Part shown: one piece after another, positions 35,692 through 45,400 of the stretch
How the letters are laid out: each line of letters opens with the position of its first letter
Numbering within the stretch: position 1 is the first letter of the stretch
Source: Taibaiella sp.
GTDB taxonomy: Bacteria > Bacteroidota > Bacteroidia > Chitinophagales > Chitinophagaceae
DNA: 64,000 nt
NCBI GenBank assembly: GCA_019638495.1
Contig: JAHBTQ010000003.1
Location: forward strand, 1-64,000
Direction: 5' to 3'
Notes under the pieces: generated by a model
Told to the model about the DNA's origin: nothing
The model's database searches: none
The model's input: only the letters and a program-made list of their open reading frames with translations
Translations under genes and position numbers: made by a program

Positions 35692-37344
35692 ATGTCAAAG
35701 AATCTGAGTGAGCTTTCGGGCAGGAAGGGACTGAGGGAGAACTTATTTGAAGAACTGGGCATTGCTGCTACACGGACAGGAGCGGTCTCCAAAGAGCAGG
35801 CTGCAGAACTTGCGGAAAAATTCCTATTCGGAAAGGCAAACGTCTATGGCGCTGCAACATTCTACGACTTTCTGCGCCCGGAAAACCAGGGAAAGAAGGT
35901 ATATGTGTGCAACGGTAGTGCATGCCTCACAGCCGGTACCCAACCAGGATTGAAAGAAAAACTTGCCGGCTCATTTGAAGCAAACGAAATCGGAGAAATG
36001 TGCTGCCTGGGCCGCTGCCACGAAAACAGCGCGTTTCATATCGGCGGCCGAAACTACTCTGGTAATGACGTTGACAAGGTGGCCGAAATACTGAATGGGG
36101 CTTCCCTTCCGATGGATAAGTACAATGTCCAGGCGTCGGGCAAAGCGGTGCTTACTGCGCCATTTCCGGGTATAGAAGCCTGCTATAAAGTACTCGCTAC
36201 GGCGCTTGCTATGTCGCCTGAAGCTTTGCTGGAAGAACTGAAAGCATCTGGCCTGCGCGGCCGTGGAGGCGCGGGTTTCCCTATAGCGTTTAAGCTGGAG
36301 TCTTGTAAGAATACTGAGGGTGAAACAAAGTTCATAGTCTGCAATGCCGATGAGGGCGATCCTGGTGCATATAGCGACCGTTACCTGCTGGAGGAACGCC
36401 CACATTCTGTATTGCTGGGCATGATCATTGCGGGTTATATTGCTGGTGCTAATACGGGCGTGGTTTACATACGTGGAGAATATCCCGAAGCTATTGCTAT
36501 TACACAGGCGGCTATTGATACTATTCGTGAGCTTGGATACATTGGCGAGAACATTCTGAATAGCGGTTTCAACTACGATTTTAAGCTTATTAAGGCGCAG
36601 GGCGCTTATATATGTGGCGAGGAAACTGCACTGCTGTCCTCTATAGAAGGTCAGCGACCCGAAGTGCGTGTGCGCCCGCCATATCCCACACAGCACGGCC
36701 TGTTTAACAAGCCTACAGTTGTAAACAATGTAGAGACACTTGCCTGCATCCCCTGGATAGTTGAGCATACCGGCCAGGCCTTTGCTGCGATCGGCCGTGG
36801 TCGTTCCACCGGCACTAAGTTAGTTTCGTTGGATGGTTACTTTAACCGCCCGGGTATATATGAGGTAGAGATGGGTACACCGCTGCGCAAGGTAACTGAC
36901 GATCTGGGCGGTGGGTTCCGTTCACCGGTTAAGGCTATGCATATCGGCGGCCCGCTTGGCGGACTCGTGCCTGTCGACAAGATAGACAGCCTCAGTGTAG
37001 ATTTCGAATCATTCTCCCAGGGCGGTTTCCTGCTCGGCCACGCATCAGTCGTTTGCCTTCCTCAGGACTATCCCGTTATCAAGTACATAGAGCACCTGTT
37101 CCAGTTCACAGCACATGAGAGTTGTGGCAAGTGTTTCCCCTGCCGTCTCGGTTCCACACGTGGATATGAGATGGTAGGCAAGGCACTTAACGAAGGCTAT
37201 AAGATGGACCGCGCGCTATTCACTGATCTCATAACCACCATGGAGATAGGGTCACTATGCGCGCTGGGCGGCGGCTTGCCGTTGCCTATACGGAATGCCC
37301 TGCAATATTTCGATGGCGAATTGCATCAATACTTCGAGAACTAA
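35692..37344 (+). CDS. NuoE-NuoF fusion: NAD(P)H-binding FeS flavoprotein subunit
   Basis: 550 residues, cytosolic. Residues about 1-140 form a NuoE-like thioredoxin-fold ferredoxin with a complete [2Fe-2S] ligand set (Cys73, Cys78, Cys105, Cys109; CNGSAC and CCLGRC). From about 150 it is NuoF-like: GRGGAGFPIAFK for FMN/NADH, GAYICGEETALLSSIEG, and the [4Fe-4S] site ESCGKCFPCRLG with a distal Cys near 521 (SLCALGGG). No other complex I gene adjoins it. Such fusions occur as diaphorase subunits of NAD-dependent formate dehydrogenases or bidirectional hydrogenases, so the catalytic partner is presumably encoded elsewhere. Confidence 0.88.
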   Translation: MSKNLSELSGRKGLRENLFEELGIAATRTGAVSKEQAAELAEKFLFGKANVYGAATFYDFLRPENQGKKVYVCNGSACLTAGTQPGLKEKLAGSFEANEIGEMCCLGRCHENSAFHIGGRNYSGNDVDKVAEILNGASLPMDKYNVQASGKAVLTAPFPGIEACYKVLATALAMSPEALLEELKASGLRGRGGAGFPIAFKLESCKNTEGETKFIVCNADEGDPGAYSDRYLLEERPHSVLLGMIIAGYIAGANTGVVYIRGEYPEAIAITQAAIDTIRELGYIGENILNSGFNYDFKLIKAQGAYICGEETALLSSIEGQRPEVRVRPPYPTQHGLFNKPTVVNNVETLACIPWIVEHTGQAFAAIGRGRSTGTKLVSLDGYFNRPGIYEVEMGTPLRKVTDDLGGGFRSPVKAMHIGGPLGGLVPVDKIDSLSVDFESFSQGGFLLGHASVVCLPQDYPVIKYIEHLFQFTAHESCGKCFPCRLGSTRGYEMVGKALNEGYKMDRALFTDLITTMEIGSLCALGGGLPLPIRNALQYFDGELHQYFEN

Positions 37345-37349
37345 GATCA

Positions 37350-37793
37350 ATGGAAAGTAACGTGCAGGCTACATCAGATGATGTGGCATTGGTGCACCGG
37401 CTATTTTGTGAGCTCTGGCCTAACTTCGGTAATGATGAATTACTTGTTGTAGCAGAGGATATTCTTGCTTCTGAGGATTTTGCTGTTTTTCTCTGTTACA
37501 TCGATGGGGACTGCGCCGGCTTTATCTATATGTCGCTTCGAACAGATTATGTGCAGGGCTGCTCCACCAGTCCCACGGGCTATATTGAGGGCATTTACAT
37601 TCGTGAGTCTTTTCGTCGGCATGGCATTGCAGGAAAGTTATTAAGGGTAGGTGAGGAGTGGGTTCGTAGCAAGGGTTGTACGGAAGTTGGCTCAGACGTA
37701 GACCACGACAACTACATTAGCCAGTCGTTCCACACTCGTTCAGGCTTTCGCCAGACCGGCCACCTCATTACGTTCCTGAAAAGACTAGAATGA
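37350..37793 (+). CDS. GNAT acetyltransferase resembling aminoglycoside 6'-N-acetyltransferases
   Basis: 147 residues from MESNVQATSDD; the frame runs back into the NuoEF gene but that part is out-of-frame overlap. Starts five bases after the NuoEF stop. GNAT fold with acetyl-CoA loop RRHGIAGKLL preceded by GYIEGIYIRESF. The combination LWPNF, DYVQGCSTSPTGYIEGIYI, GCTEVGSDVDHDN and ISQSFHTRSGF closely follows the chromosomal AAC(6')-I group (Iy/Iaa type). In that family the enzyme acetylates the 6'-amine of aminoglycosides; here the true substrate is not proven and may be a housekeeping amine. Confidence 0.8.
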   Translation: MESNVQATSDDVALVHRLFCELWPNFGNDELLVVAEDILASEDFAVFLCYIDGDCAGFIYMSLRTDYVQGCSTSPTGYIEGIYIRESFRRHGIAGKLLRVGEEWVRSKGCTEVGSDVDHDNYISQSFHTRSGFRQTGHLITFLKRLE

Positions 37794-37895
37794 TCGATGG
37801 TGTTGCTGCCTTCTGAAAATGTGGCATACTTGTGATAATTTCTGGTTGCAGGCCCCCGCTTCTGTGCGCTATCTTGCAAACCAAATCATGCTGCT

Positions 37896-38363
37896 ATGAG
37901 CGCACTGCATCCATTGCTCGTCCTTCATTCTTTGTTACGCTGGCTTGTACTTGCTTCGCTGCTTTATGCAATTATCAACGCCTATCGGAAGTGGCGTTCG
38001 GGAGCAGCATTTCAGAAAAATGATAGCATAGCGCGTGTCTTAACGGTCATTATTGCTCATACGCAATTGGTTGTCGGATTGATGCTCTATGCATTGAGCC
38101 CCCTTGTTAGTTACTTCTGGAAGAATTTTTCAACTGCGATCCATGAGCGCCAGGTGAGGTTCTTCGGTATGGAGCACATATTTGTGATGATATTAGCGAT
38201 ATTGATACTCACTATCGGCTCTGCAAAAGCAAAACGGAAGGCGACTGATTCAGAAAAACACAGAACTGTTCTTATTTGGTTCACAATAGCATTGTTGCTC
38301 ATACTCTCGTCTGTACCCTGGGCGTTCTCACCACTAGTTAGCAGGCCGTGGGTACGTTGGTAG
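37896..38363 (+). CDS. Four-helix membrane protein, cytochrome-b-like
   Basis: 155 residues with four hydrophobic segments (about 5-25, 47-67, 93-113 and 130-150). Histidines sit near membrane boundaries (His11, His54, His93), which would suit haem binding, but no family signature is certain. TATCTTG upstream is a near match to the -7 box. Alone between the acetyltransferase and the EF-hand gene. Annotation as a cytochrome b-type protein is tentative. Confidence 0.6.
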   Translation: MSALHPLLVLHSLLRWLVLASLLYAIINAYRKWRSGAAFQKNDSIARVLTVIIAHTQLVVGLMLYALSPLVSYFWKNFSTAIHERQVRFFGMEHIFVMILAILILTIGSAKAKRKATDSEKHRTVLIWFTIALLLILSSVPWAFSPLVSRPWVRW

Positions 38364-38429
38364 CAATAGAATAATTTCTACAGTTAGACGAGCAAAAACT
38401 TTTTAACTTGTAGTCAAATCTTACTGTCT

Positions 38430-40577
38430 ATGAGTCATATATGGCATTTCGCTACGATTGGGGGGGTAAAGCGGGTAAGCCTGGTATCTTCCGGCGATCT
38501 TCTGCATTTGAAAGAACTTGACCAGAAGTTGTGGACTGCTCTCAGTTGCCCGGTCACCGATCTGGAGATTGACAAAAAGACGCTTGAACTGGTCGATGCC
38601 GACAATGACGGTCATATCCATGTGCCTGAGGTAATAGCTGCGGTAGACTGGATATTGCCATTAATGCGAAATCCGGATGAGCTTCTGGCGCCTTCGCCGG
38701 AGATGCCACTCTCTGCAGTTAATGATAGTACTCCGCAAGGCAAAGCGCTGCTAAAGTCAGCACGTACCATTCTGAAGAGCTTAGGTAAAGAGCAGTCTGA
38801 GTCTATTGCGCCGGAAGACACAGCCGACCTCCACAAAATATTTGCCAATACTCAGTTCAATGGTGATGGCATTGTTTCTGCTGACTCAGCCAGTGCGCCG
38901 GAAGTGGCAGCCCTGATAGACGAGATAATGAAGTGTTGCGGGTCTGTTACAGATCGCGGCGGTAAGCAGGGTATTGATCAGGATATTGCAAACTTATTCT
39001 TCTCAGAATGTGAAAAATTCATAGCCTGGCATAGGAAAGGTGACGAAAATTCAGAAGCTATTTTCTCATTAGGTGCTGACACAGCCACAGCGTATCAAAA
39101 ATTCATGGCGGTAAAGGTGAAGATCGATGACTTCTTCTTTCGAACGAGGCTGGCCGCTTTTGATAAGCAATCTATAGAAGCATTGAACCTTCAGACTGAG
39201 AGGGTAAAGGGCATAACGGAAAAAAGCCTGCCAGGTTGTGCAGATGAAATAGCAACTTATCCGCTGGCCACTGTGGGTACGGATAAGGTATTGCCGTTGG
39301 CCTCCGGTATTAACCCGGCGTGGGAGTCTGCTATGGCTGATTTTCTGACACATGTCGTGATTCCTTTACTCGGGCAGCGCGGTTCGCTTACTGAAGATGA
39401 ATGGAAAAAACTGTCGGCCCGGTTTGCGCCATATGAGCAGTGGATTGGGGCTAAAGAAGGAGGTAAAGTAGAAGCAATCGGTCTGGAGCGTCTGCAGGCG
39501 ATCATCTCCGGCGACACACGTTCCCGAATCGATTCGCTCATTGCTCTTGATAAGGTAGAAGAAGAAGACGCCGCGAATATCATTCTTGTAGATAAGCTGG
39601 TAAGGTTTTACCAAAACCTGGCGCTGCTACTGAGAAATTTTGTGACATTCAGCGACTTTTATGCGCCGGAGCGGAAAGCAATTTTCCAGGCCGGAACATT
39701 GTATATCGACCAGCGCAGCTGTGATTTGTGTATCAAGGTACAGGATATGGGCAGGCATGCCTTGCTGGCACATTATAGCGGCATGTTCCTCATTTACTGT
39801 GAGTGCACATCAAAGGTGCGCGAAGGGAAAATGACTATTGTTGCTGCCCTTACCAATGGCGATGTAGATGATCTAGTTGTGGGGCGCAATGCGGTGTTTT
39901 ATGACCGGGATGGGGTAGATTGGAATGCTACCATAATTAAGATCACGGAAAACCCCACAAGCATACGCCAGGCATTTTTCGCGCCATATCGCAGGGTCTC
40001 GCGCTTTGTAGAGGATCAGATCAATAAAGCCGCCGCCGCCGCTGACGAAAAGAGTAACGCAAAATTAGCAGAGGGGGTATCAAGTGTTAAGGACACGCCG
40101 GCTGATGATAAGGCAAAAAAGGAGACAAAGCAGGCATTCGACGTGGCAAAATTTGCCGGTATATTCGCAGCCATCGGACTTGCACTTGGCGCTATCGGGT
40201 CTACTGTTACGGCAATTGTTAGCGGCTTTCTCAAGTTGCCCCTTGTGCTCATGCCTTTTGCGCTCATGGGGACGCTTCTTGTAATTTCCGGGCCATCAAT
40301 GATTCTGGCTTACCTGAAATTGAGGAAGCGGAATTTGTCGCCGATTCTTGATGCAAATGGATGGGCCATAAACGCGCGTTTGAAGGTCAATATCCATTTT
40401 GGTCGCACACTCACACATCTTGCGTCATTACCGCCAAATGCCAAAGTGAATTTCAATGACCCGTTTGCAAAAAAGAAGAATCCATGGCCGTTGATATTAC
40501 TGGCGGTACTCCTTGTTTGTGCCGCTGTGTTTTATTTGCTGTGGAAAGGGGAGTTCCTGCACCTCAATCGTTGGTAG
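38430..40577 (+). CDS. Large protein with a canonical EF-hand and C-terminal membrane helices
   Basis: 715 residues. A perfect EF-hand loop, DADNDGHIHVPE, occupies residues 56-67 with ligands at positions 1, 3, 5, 7, 9 and 12; a degenerate second loop (FNGDGIVS) follows near 143-150. About 160-560 is mostly helical with a Cys-containing segment (DQRSCDLCIKVQDMGRH) that I do not recognise. Near 530-575 comes a charged Ala/Lys linker, then transmembrane helices at about 578-600, 605-625 and 690-708, with no N-terminal signal, so most of the chain is cytosolic. Suggests a calcium-responsive membrane protein. No partner gene adjoins. Function unknown. Confidence 0.75.
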   Translation: MSHIWHFATIGGVKRVSLVSSGDLLHLKELDQKLWTALSCPVTDLEIDKKTLELVDADNDGHIHVPEVIAAVDWILPLMRNPDELLAPSPEMPLSAVNDSTPQGKALLKSARTILKSLGKEQSESIAPEDTADLHKIFANTQFNGDGIVSADSASAPEVAALIDEIMKCCGSVTDRGGKQGIDQDIANLFFSECEKFIAWHRKGDENSEAIFSLGADTATAYQKFMAVKVKIDDFFFRTRLAAFDKQSIEALNLQTERVKGITEKSLPGCADEIATYPLATVGTDKVLPLASGINPAWESAMADFLTHVVIPLLGQRGSLTEDEWKKLSARFAPYEQWIGAKEGGKVEAIGLERLQAIISGDTRSRIDSLIALDKVEEEDAANIILVDKLVRFYQNLALLLRNFVTFSDFYAPERKAIFQAGTLYIDQRSCDLCIKVQDMGRHALLAHYSGMFLIYCECTSKVREGKMTIVAALTNGDVDDLVVGRNAVFYDRDGVDWNATIIKITENPTSIRQAFFAPYRRVSRFVEDQINKAAAAADEKSNAKLAEGVSSVKDTPADDKAKKETKQAFDVAKFAGIFAAIGLALGAIGSTVTAIVSGFLKLPLVLMPFALMGTLLVISGPSMILAYLKLRKRNLSPILDANGWAINARLKVNIHFGRTLTHLASLPPNAKVNFNDPFAKKKNPWPLILLAVLLVCAAVFYLLWKGEFLHLNRW

Positions 40578-40613
40578 GTCGTGCAGAGTATGTCTGCTTT
40601 TGAGGTAGGGTGT

Positions 40614-41645
40614 TTACATCCGGCTCAGAGCTAAAAAAGTCAGTATTCCTACAGCCGCTATGGCGATAACGGAGATGACAAGTTGCCGTGCAAAATTGTG
40701 TTCCCTGGCAAGGCCCGGGTAGTAGGCATATCCGATTGCCAGGCCACTCAGCAGTCCGCCCATATGTGCGGCATTGTCGGTGTTGCCCTGAAGGCCATAT
40801 AGCAGGTTGAAGACTACAAAGAAAAGTATGCTACGCAACATGGTCTGGCGCATGGCTTTGTTCGGCACATGACCGGTTGATAGTATCGCGAGGAATACAC
40901 CATATAAGCCAAAGATGGCGCCGGACGCGCCCACGCCCACACCATGCGGGTGCATATACAGGCTGGCTAGCCCGCCGCATATCCCGGCGAGTATATATGC
41001 CACCGCATAGCGTAGCTTGCCAATGAGTGGCTCGAGGAACATACCCACATACAGTAATGCGAACACATTGCCGGCAAGGTGCACTACTCCGCCATGCAGG
41101 AACATGTGCGTAAGCAGTCGCCACCAGTCTCCTTCTGCAGTGTAGAATCGTGCATTACCTCCCCAGGAGAGAAGGTTCTTTACACTTGGGTCTATGGGCG
41201 ACGCACCTGCAGCCACCATTAGCAGCAGCAACAAAGTGTTCACGTAAATGAGCATGGGCGTCACCAGGTGCCTTGCAGATGGCAATAAGGCGCCGTAGTC
41301 CTCCATCTGCACCGCAAAGAGATTAGTGCTTTCTTTACGTTGCTTATCGCGTATGGCCGCAACGGCCCGTGTCAGGCGCCGGGCGTTAGCTTCATTGCGG
41401 TTCTCAGGCCAGTAATATTCATTGGATGCCTGGCTGGTAAAGATTATTGCTTCTCCCTGTAGCTCCAGGTGCACCTCTTCACCATAAGATTCACCCTTGC
41501 CGGGTACGAGGAAATTCATTTGGCCCGGTGCGGCATCGATTCGCTGCCAGCCCATGTTGTGTGCAGCAAGCGGCACAATGCCCATCCACTGTCGTGGGTT
41601 GATGTCACCGGTATCGATTTTGGTCGTAAGGAAAGATTCGTTCAC
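40614..41645 (-). CDS. Rhomboid-family intramembrane serine protease
   Basis: 343 residues. About 1-110 is a soluble N-terminal domain (FLTTKIDTGDINPRQWMGIVPL, EVHLELQGEAIIF), then six transmembrane helices. The catalytic Ser lies in GASGAIFGLYG near residue 240 and the His in AAHMGGLLSGLAIGYAY near 293; LLTHMFLHGGVVHLAGNVFALLYVG is the conserved helix-2 block. It cleaves transmembrane substrates within the bilayer; substrate unknown. Convergent with the EF-hand gene. Confidence 0.9.
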   Translation of the reverse strand: MNESFLTTKIDTGDINPRQWMGIVPLAAHNMGWQRIDAAPGQMNFLVPGKGESYGEEVHLELQGEAIIFTSQASNEYYWPENRNEANARRLTRAVAAIRDKQRKESTNLFAVQMEDYGALLPSARHLVTPMLIYVNTLLLLLMVAAGASPIDPSVKNLLSWGGNARFYTAEGDWWRLLTHMFLHGGVVHLAGNVFALLYVGMFLEPLIGKLRYAVAYILAGICGGLASLYMHPHGVGVGASGAIFGLYGVFLAILSTGHVPNKAMRQTMLRSILFFVVFNLLYGLQGNTDNAAHMGGLLSGLAIGYAYYPGLAREHNFARQLVISVIAIAAVGILTFLALSRM

Positions 41646-41747
41646 TATTTCAGATCCACGTTTTTCGGTTTAGTAAAGTTACGATCTTTCAAAAGTTGGA
41701 ATTGTTCGCCTTCCGTCTTTAAATTTATGGTACAATAGTCTGAATCA

Positions 41748-42080
41748 ATGAACGCAAGAAAGTTAGTAGTAATTGTAGCGTCGGTAGCATTTGCCGGCTG
41801 TTTTGCAGCCAAAAAGGCATTGCCTACACAGGCGGACGCAGATAGAGGAGCTGCAAAGTTCCCCGGCTACACGCTCGCCGAGCTAAACCAGGGCAGGGGG
41901 CTTTACGAGAGCAACTGTGGAAAATGTCACGGTCTCAAGAAAACAACGTCCGAAAGTGAGGCGGAATGGAGGCGGATCGTGCCTGCTATGGTTGCTAAAA
42001 TAAACAAGAATGGCAAGGTGCTCGACGATCATTCGCAAGACCTCATTCTTCGCTATGTGGTTACGATGAGTAAACGATGA
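41748..42080 (+). CDS. Small lipoprotein c-type cytochrome
   Basis: 110 residues. Signal peptide with lipobox FAGC (Cys18), a single haem motif CGKCH near residue 60 (GLYESNCGKCHGLKK) and the usual C-terminal helix (LILRYVVTMSKR). A membrane-anchored monohaem electron carrier. No redox enzyme adjoins; the peroxidase at 11.7 kb is the only obvious partner type in the window. Confidence 0.82.
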   Translation: MNARKLVVIVASVAFAGCFAAKKALPTQADADRGAAKFPGYTLAELNQGRGLYESNCGKCHGLKKTTSESEAEWRRIVPAMVAKINKNGKVLDDHSQDLILRYVVTMSKR

Positions 42081-42084
42081 TTCG

Positions 42085-42480
42085 TTAGTTGTGGTCTGCA
42101 GTTAACAGCTCGGTAAGTACGCGTAACAGCAACTTGTAGTCATGGGGTTTGGTAATAAATCTGTATGCCCCAAGGTTCTTGGCTATTTCAATATCACGTG
42201 TATGTGATGAAGTAGAATAGATAATAACTGGAATGTCGCGATACAGATCGTGTTTTTTCAGCAGCGTCAGGCATTCCCATCCGCTTACAAGAGGCATATT
42301 TATGTCCATGAATATCACATCGGGTTTGCCAGGCTGCAGCGCGGCCAGCAGCTCCATTGCCTCGTCTGCGCCGGCGGCGGTGTGGCAGCTTATCTCTTTA
42401 TCCAGATCTTCAAGCGCCTCGCAAAAAAGCTCGCGGTCGTCTCTGTCGTCGTCTACAAGTAAAAATTGTTTGAAATTCAT
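42085..42480 (-). CDS. Single-domain response regulator (CheY/Rcp1-like)
   Basis: 131 residues, receiver domain only. Acidic triad DDD at 10-12, phosphoacceptor Asp59 (VIFMDINMPLVSGWE), Thr/Ser near 88 (IIYSTSSHTRDIE) and Lys near 109 (RFITKPHD). The Rcp1-like pattern with GWECL is typical of regulators paired with large bacteriophytochrome-type or hybrid kinases. It begins seven bases after the stop of the hybrid kinase and so is co-transcribed and probably its phosphoacceptor. Confidence 0.92.
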   Translation of the reverse strand: MNFKQFLLVDDDRDDRELFCEALEDLDKEISCHTAAGADEAMELLAALQPGKPDVIFMDINMPLVSGWECLTLLKKHDLYRDIPVIIYSTSSHTRDIEIAKNLGAYRFITKPHDYKLLLRVLTELLTADHN

Positions 42481-42487
42481 GGCCTGT

Positions 42488-45400
42488 CTATACTATTTCT
42501 TTTAGTTGCCGGTAGGGGAGCAATATTGTAAAGATAGCGCCTTCCCGCTCTTCACCTCTCGCCTGTATGCTGCCATTGTGCCGTTCAGCGATTTTTTTAC
42601 AGAGTGCCAGTCCAAGTCCGGTACCTTCGTATTGGTCTTTGGGGTTCAGCCTGGAGAAGGTGTTGAAGATTTTTCGGGAATATTCGGATGCAAAGCCAAT
42701 TCCATTGTCGCTTAATTCGATTTTTGCATACTTCCCATCCCGGTCATCGGAACAACGAATGTTTATCACTGGCGTCCTTTCTGTGCTGGCGAATTTTAGC
42801 GAGTTGCCTATAAGGTTATAGAACAATTGGTAAAGTAGTACGCTTGCTCCTTCTATACTCGGCAGATTGTCTTTGACAATTATTGCTTTCTTCTGCTGCA
42901 TGGACAGCTCCAGGTCGGCTTCAATGTTGCGAATTATTTCATTTAGATCCACTTGCGTCGTGTGTTGGTCCTGTGCGTCTATAGTTGAATAATTCAGCAC
43001 GCCCTCTATCATGGCATACATTCTGTCTGTGGCCGAATGTATTTTTTCCAGGAACAGTTTTCCTTTTTCAGGTAGTGCCTCCCCATACTCATGTTGCAGT
43101 CTGCTACTGAAGGTTTTAATTTTGCGCACGGGCTCTTTAAGGTCGTGGCTAGCCACATGTGCAAACTGCTGCAGGCTTTCATTAGACCGTTTCAGTTCCA
43201 GCGTTCGCTCGGCCACCAGCCGTTCCAGGCTGGCCTCAATTTCTTTCTGGTCGTGTATATCAGTGAAGCCCCCTATCCACCTGTCTACCTCACCATTGTC
43301 TTTCAGTATGGGTTCTCCCTGTCCGGAGAACCAGCGATACTTCCCATTTCTGTTGCGTAGTCTTACTTCTGTTCTGTAAGGTCGAAGAGTCCTCCTGCTT
43401 TTCTCCCATGCGTCGTTCACTGTTTTCAGGTCGTTAGGATGCACTATTTTCTCCCAGTTGTCCGGCTCGGGGTCTATACCTGTATATTCACGCCACCTGC
43501 TGGACGCATACACCATCTCGCCCTCCTCATCCATTGTCCAGATCAGTTGGGGAAGTGTCTCAGCCAGCAGGCGAAATCGCTCTTCGCTCTCCTCTATCTT
43601 TTTTCGGGCAATGACCGTCTCTGTTACATCTACCGCAAAGTTCATTACACCCATGATATTGCCGTTCTGGTCATGCCATGGCTTATAAACGAAATTCAGG
43701 TAGCGTTCCTGCATCTCTTCGTTGCCGCCGCGCACATATACCGCACGTTCGTTCTCCTCCACCGATTCGCCGGTCGTGTACACTTTATCAAATGTTTCAA
43801 ATATTCCCTGCCATTCCAGTTCGGGCAGTGTGTCGCGCAGCGGCAGACCGGTGAAGTCTACGTTGCCCAGAATGTCTTTGTTTTTGGGATGAAAGAGCAC
43901 AAATCGGTGCTCTGGCCCGATGAATACATTTATCAGCGCCGGCGCTTGCATCATTAGCTGGTAGAACTGCTGTTCAGTTTGTCTTCTTACAAGGTTTATG
44001 CGTATATGGTTGGCCACACGCACCAGGAGTTCCTTAGCTGAAAATGGTTTTACCAGGTAGTCATCTGCACCCGCGTCAAGGCCCTCTATTTTTGCTTCTT
44101 CGCCTGCGCGCGCAGAAAGGATTATTACAGGAGTGTGTCGTAGCTCGCTATTGGCCCTTATTCGTTTCAGCAATCCGAGACCGTCAAGCCGTGGCATCAT
44201 AACATCAGAAAGAATAAGGTCCGGTTTCAGTGCTATCGCTTTCGCGTATCCATCTTCGCCATCTGTAGCGGTAACAACGGTAAACTGATCAGACAGTAAG
44301 CGTTGAACATAGTCACGCATGTCTGCATTGTCGTCTGCAAGCAATACGGTTGGCACTTGTCTGTTCGATCGATGTTCTGCTTCTTCGCTACTTTGGGTTG
44401 TTTCAGGCAACCACTTCAGCGCCTCCGCTATATACGGCTCCACGTGCTTGTGGTCAATTGGACCCTGTTCCTGGATTATTTTGTCTTGTGGCAAATGCTG
44501 CCTGCCGTGTGGTATGGTAAGGGTAAATACGGAACCCACACCGGGTTCGGAAGCTGCTGTAATGTGGCCCTTGTGAAATAGTACAAGCTCCTTCACCATG
44601 GCCAGTCCAATACCCGTTCCTTCCTGGCTTCTTCCGTCTGAATGTTCTATCCTGTAGAAACGCTCAAATACCCTGTCCAGGTGTTCATTTGCGATTCCTA
44701 TGCCAGTATCGCTTACAGTTATTGTAATGTTGGGTCCGGTTTGTCGGGAGTCGATGTGAATGTGGCCCAGTTTGCTGTATTTGAATGCATTTGAAACGAG
44801 ATTAAGGATGATGCGTTCCCACATTTCGGTGTCCACATACACGTCGGCAGTTATTTCTCCGGCTGTTATTCTTAGTTCCATACCCGCCTTTTCCACTGCT
44901 GCTCTGAACGTGCTTGCCAGATCTCCGGTCAGCCTTGCGATGTCCACTTTGCGGTATCTTCCTTCAGTTCGCCCCGCTTCTAAACGGGAAAATTCAAGAA
45001 GGGTATTTACTAGTTTCTGCATCCTTAACGCATTGCGGTGCACTACTTCCAGGCGTTTCCGGTTTTGTTCACTTGTTCCCGGGTCGTTTAATACGTCCAG
45101 CACCGGCCCAAGTAGCAGCGTAAGCGGAGTCCTAAACTCATGGCTGATATTTGAAAAAAATGCAGTTTTTGCCTGGTCTATCTCAGCAAGTGCCAGCGCC
45201 CTTTTTCGCTCTTCCTCGAAGACGCAAACTTTGGCAAAGCTCTGTTGCAGTTGGTCGGCTATAAGCGAAATGAATCCCATGTACTTCTCGTCAAGCAGGC
45301 GGAAGGGATTCACGCCTAATATTACAATCCCATATAGTTCTGTGTTGGCCGGCTGGGCAATAGGAAGGGCTATTGCCTTGTCTGGAGATACGTGCCATGC

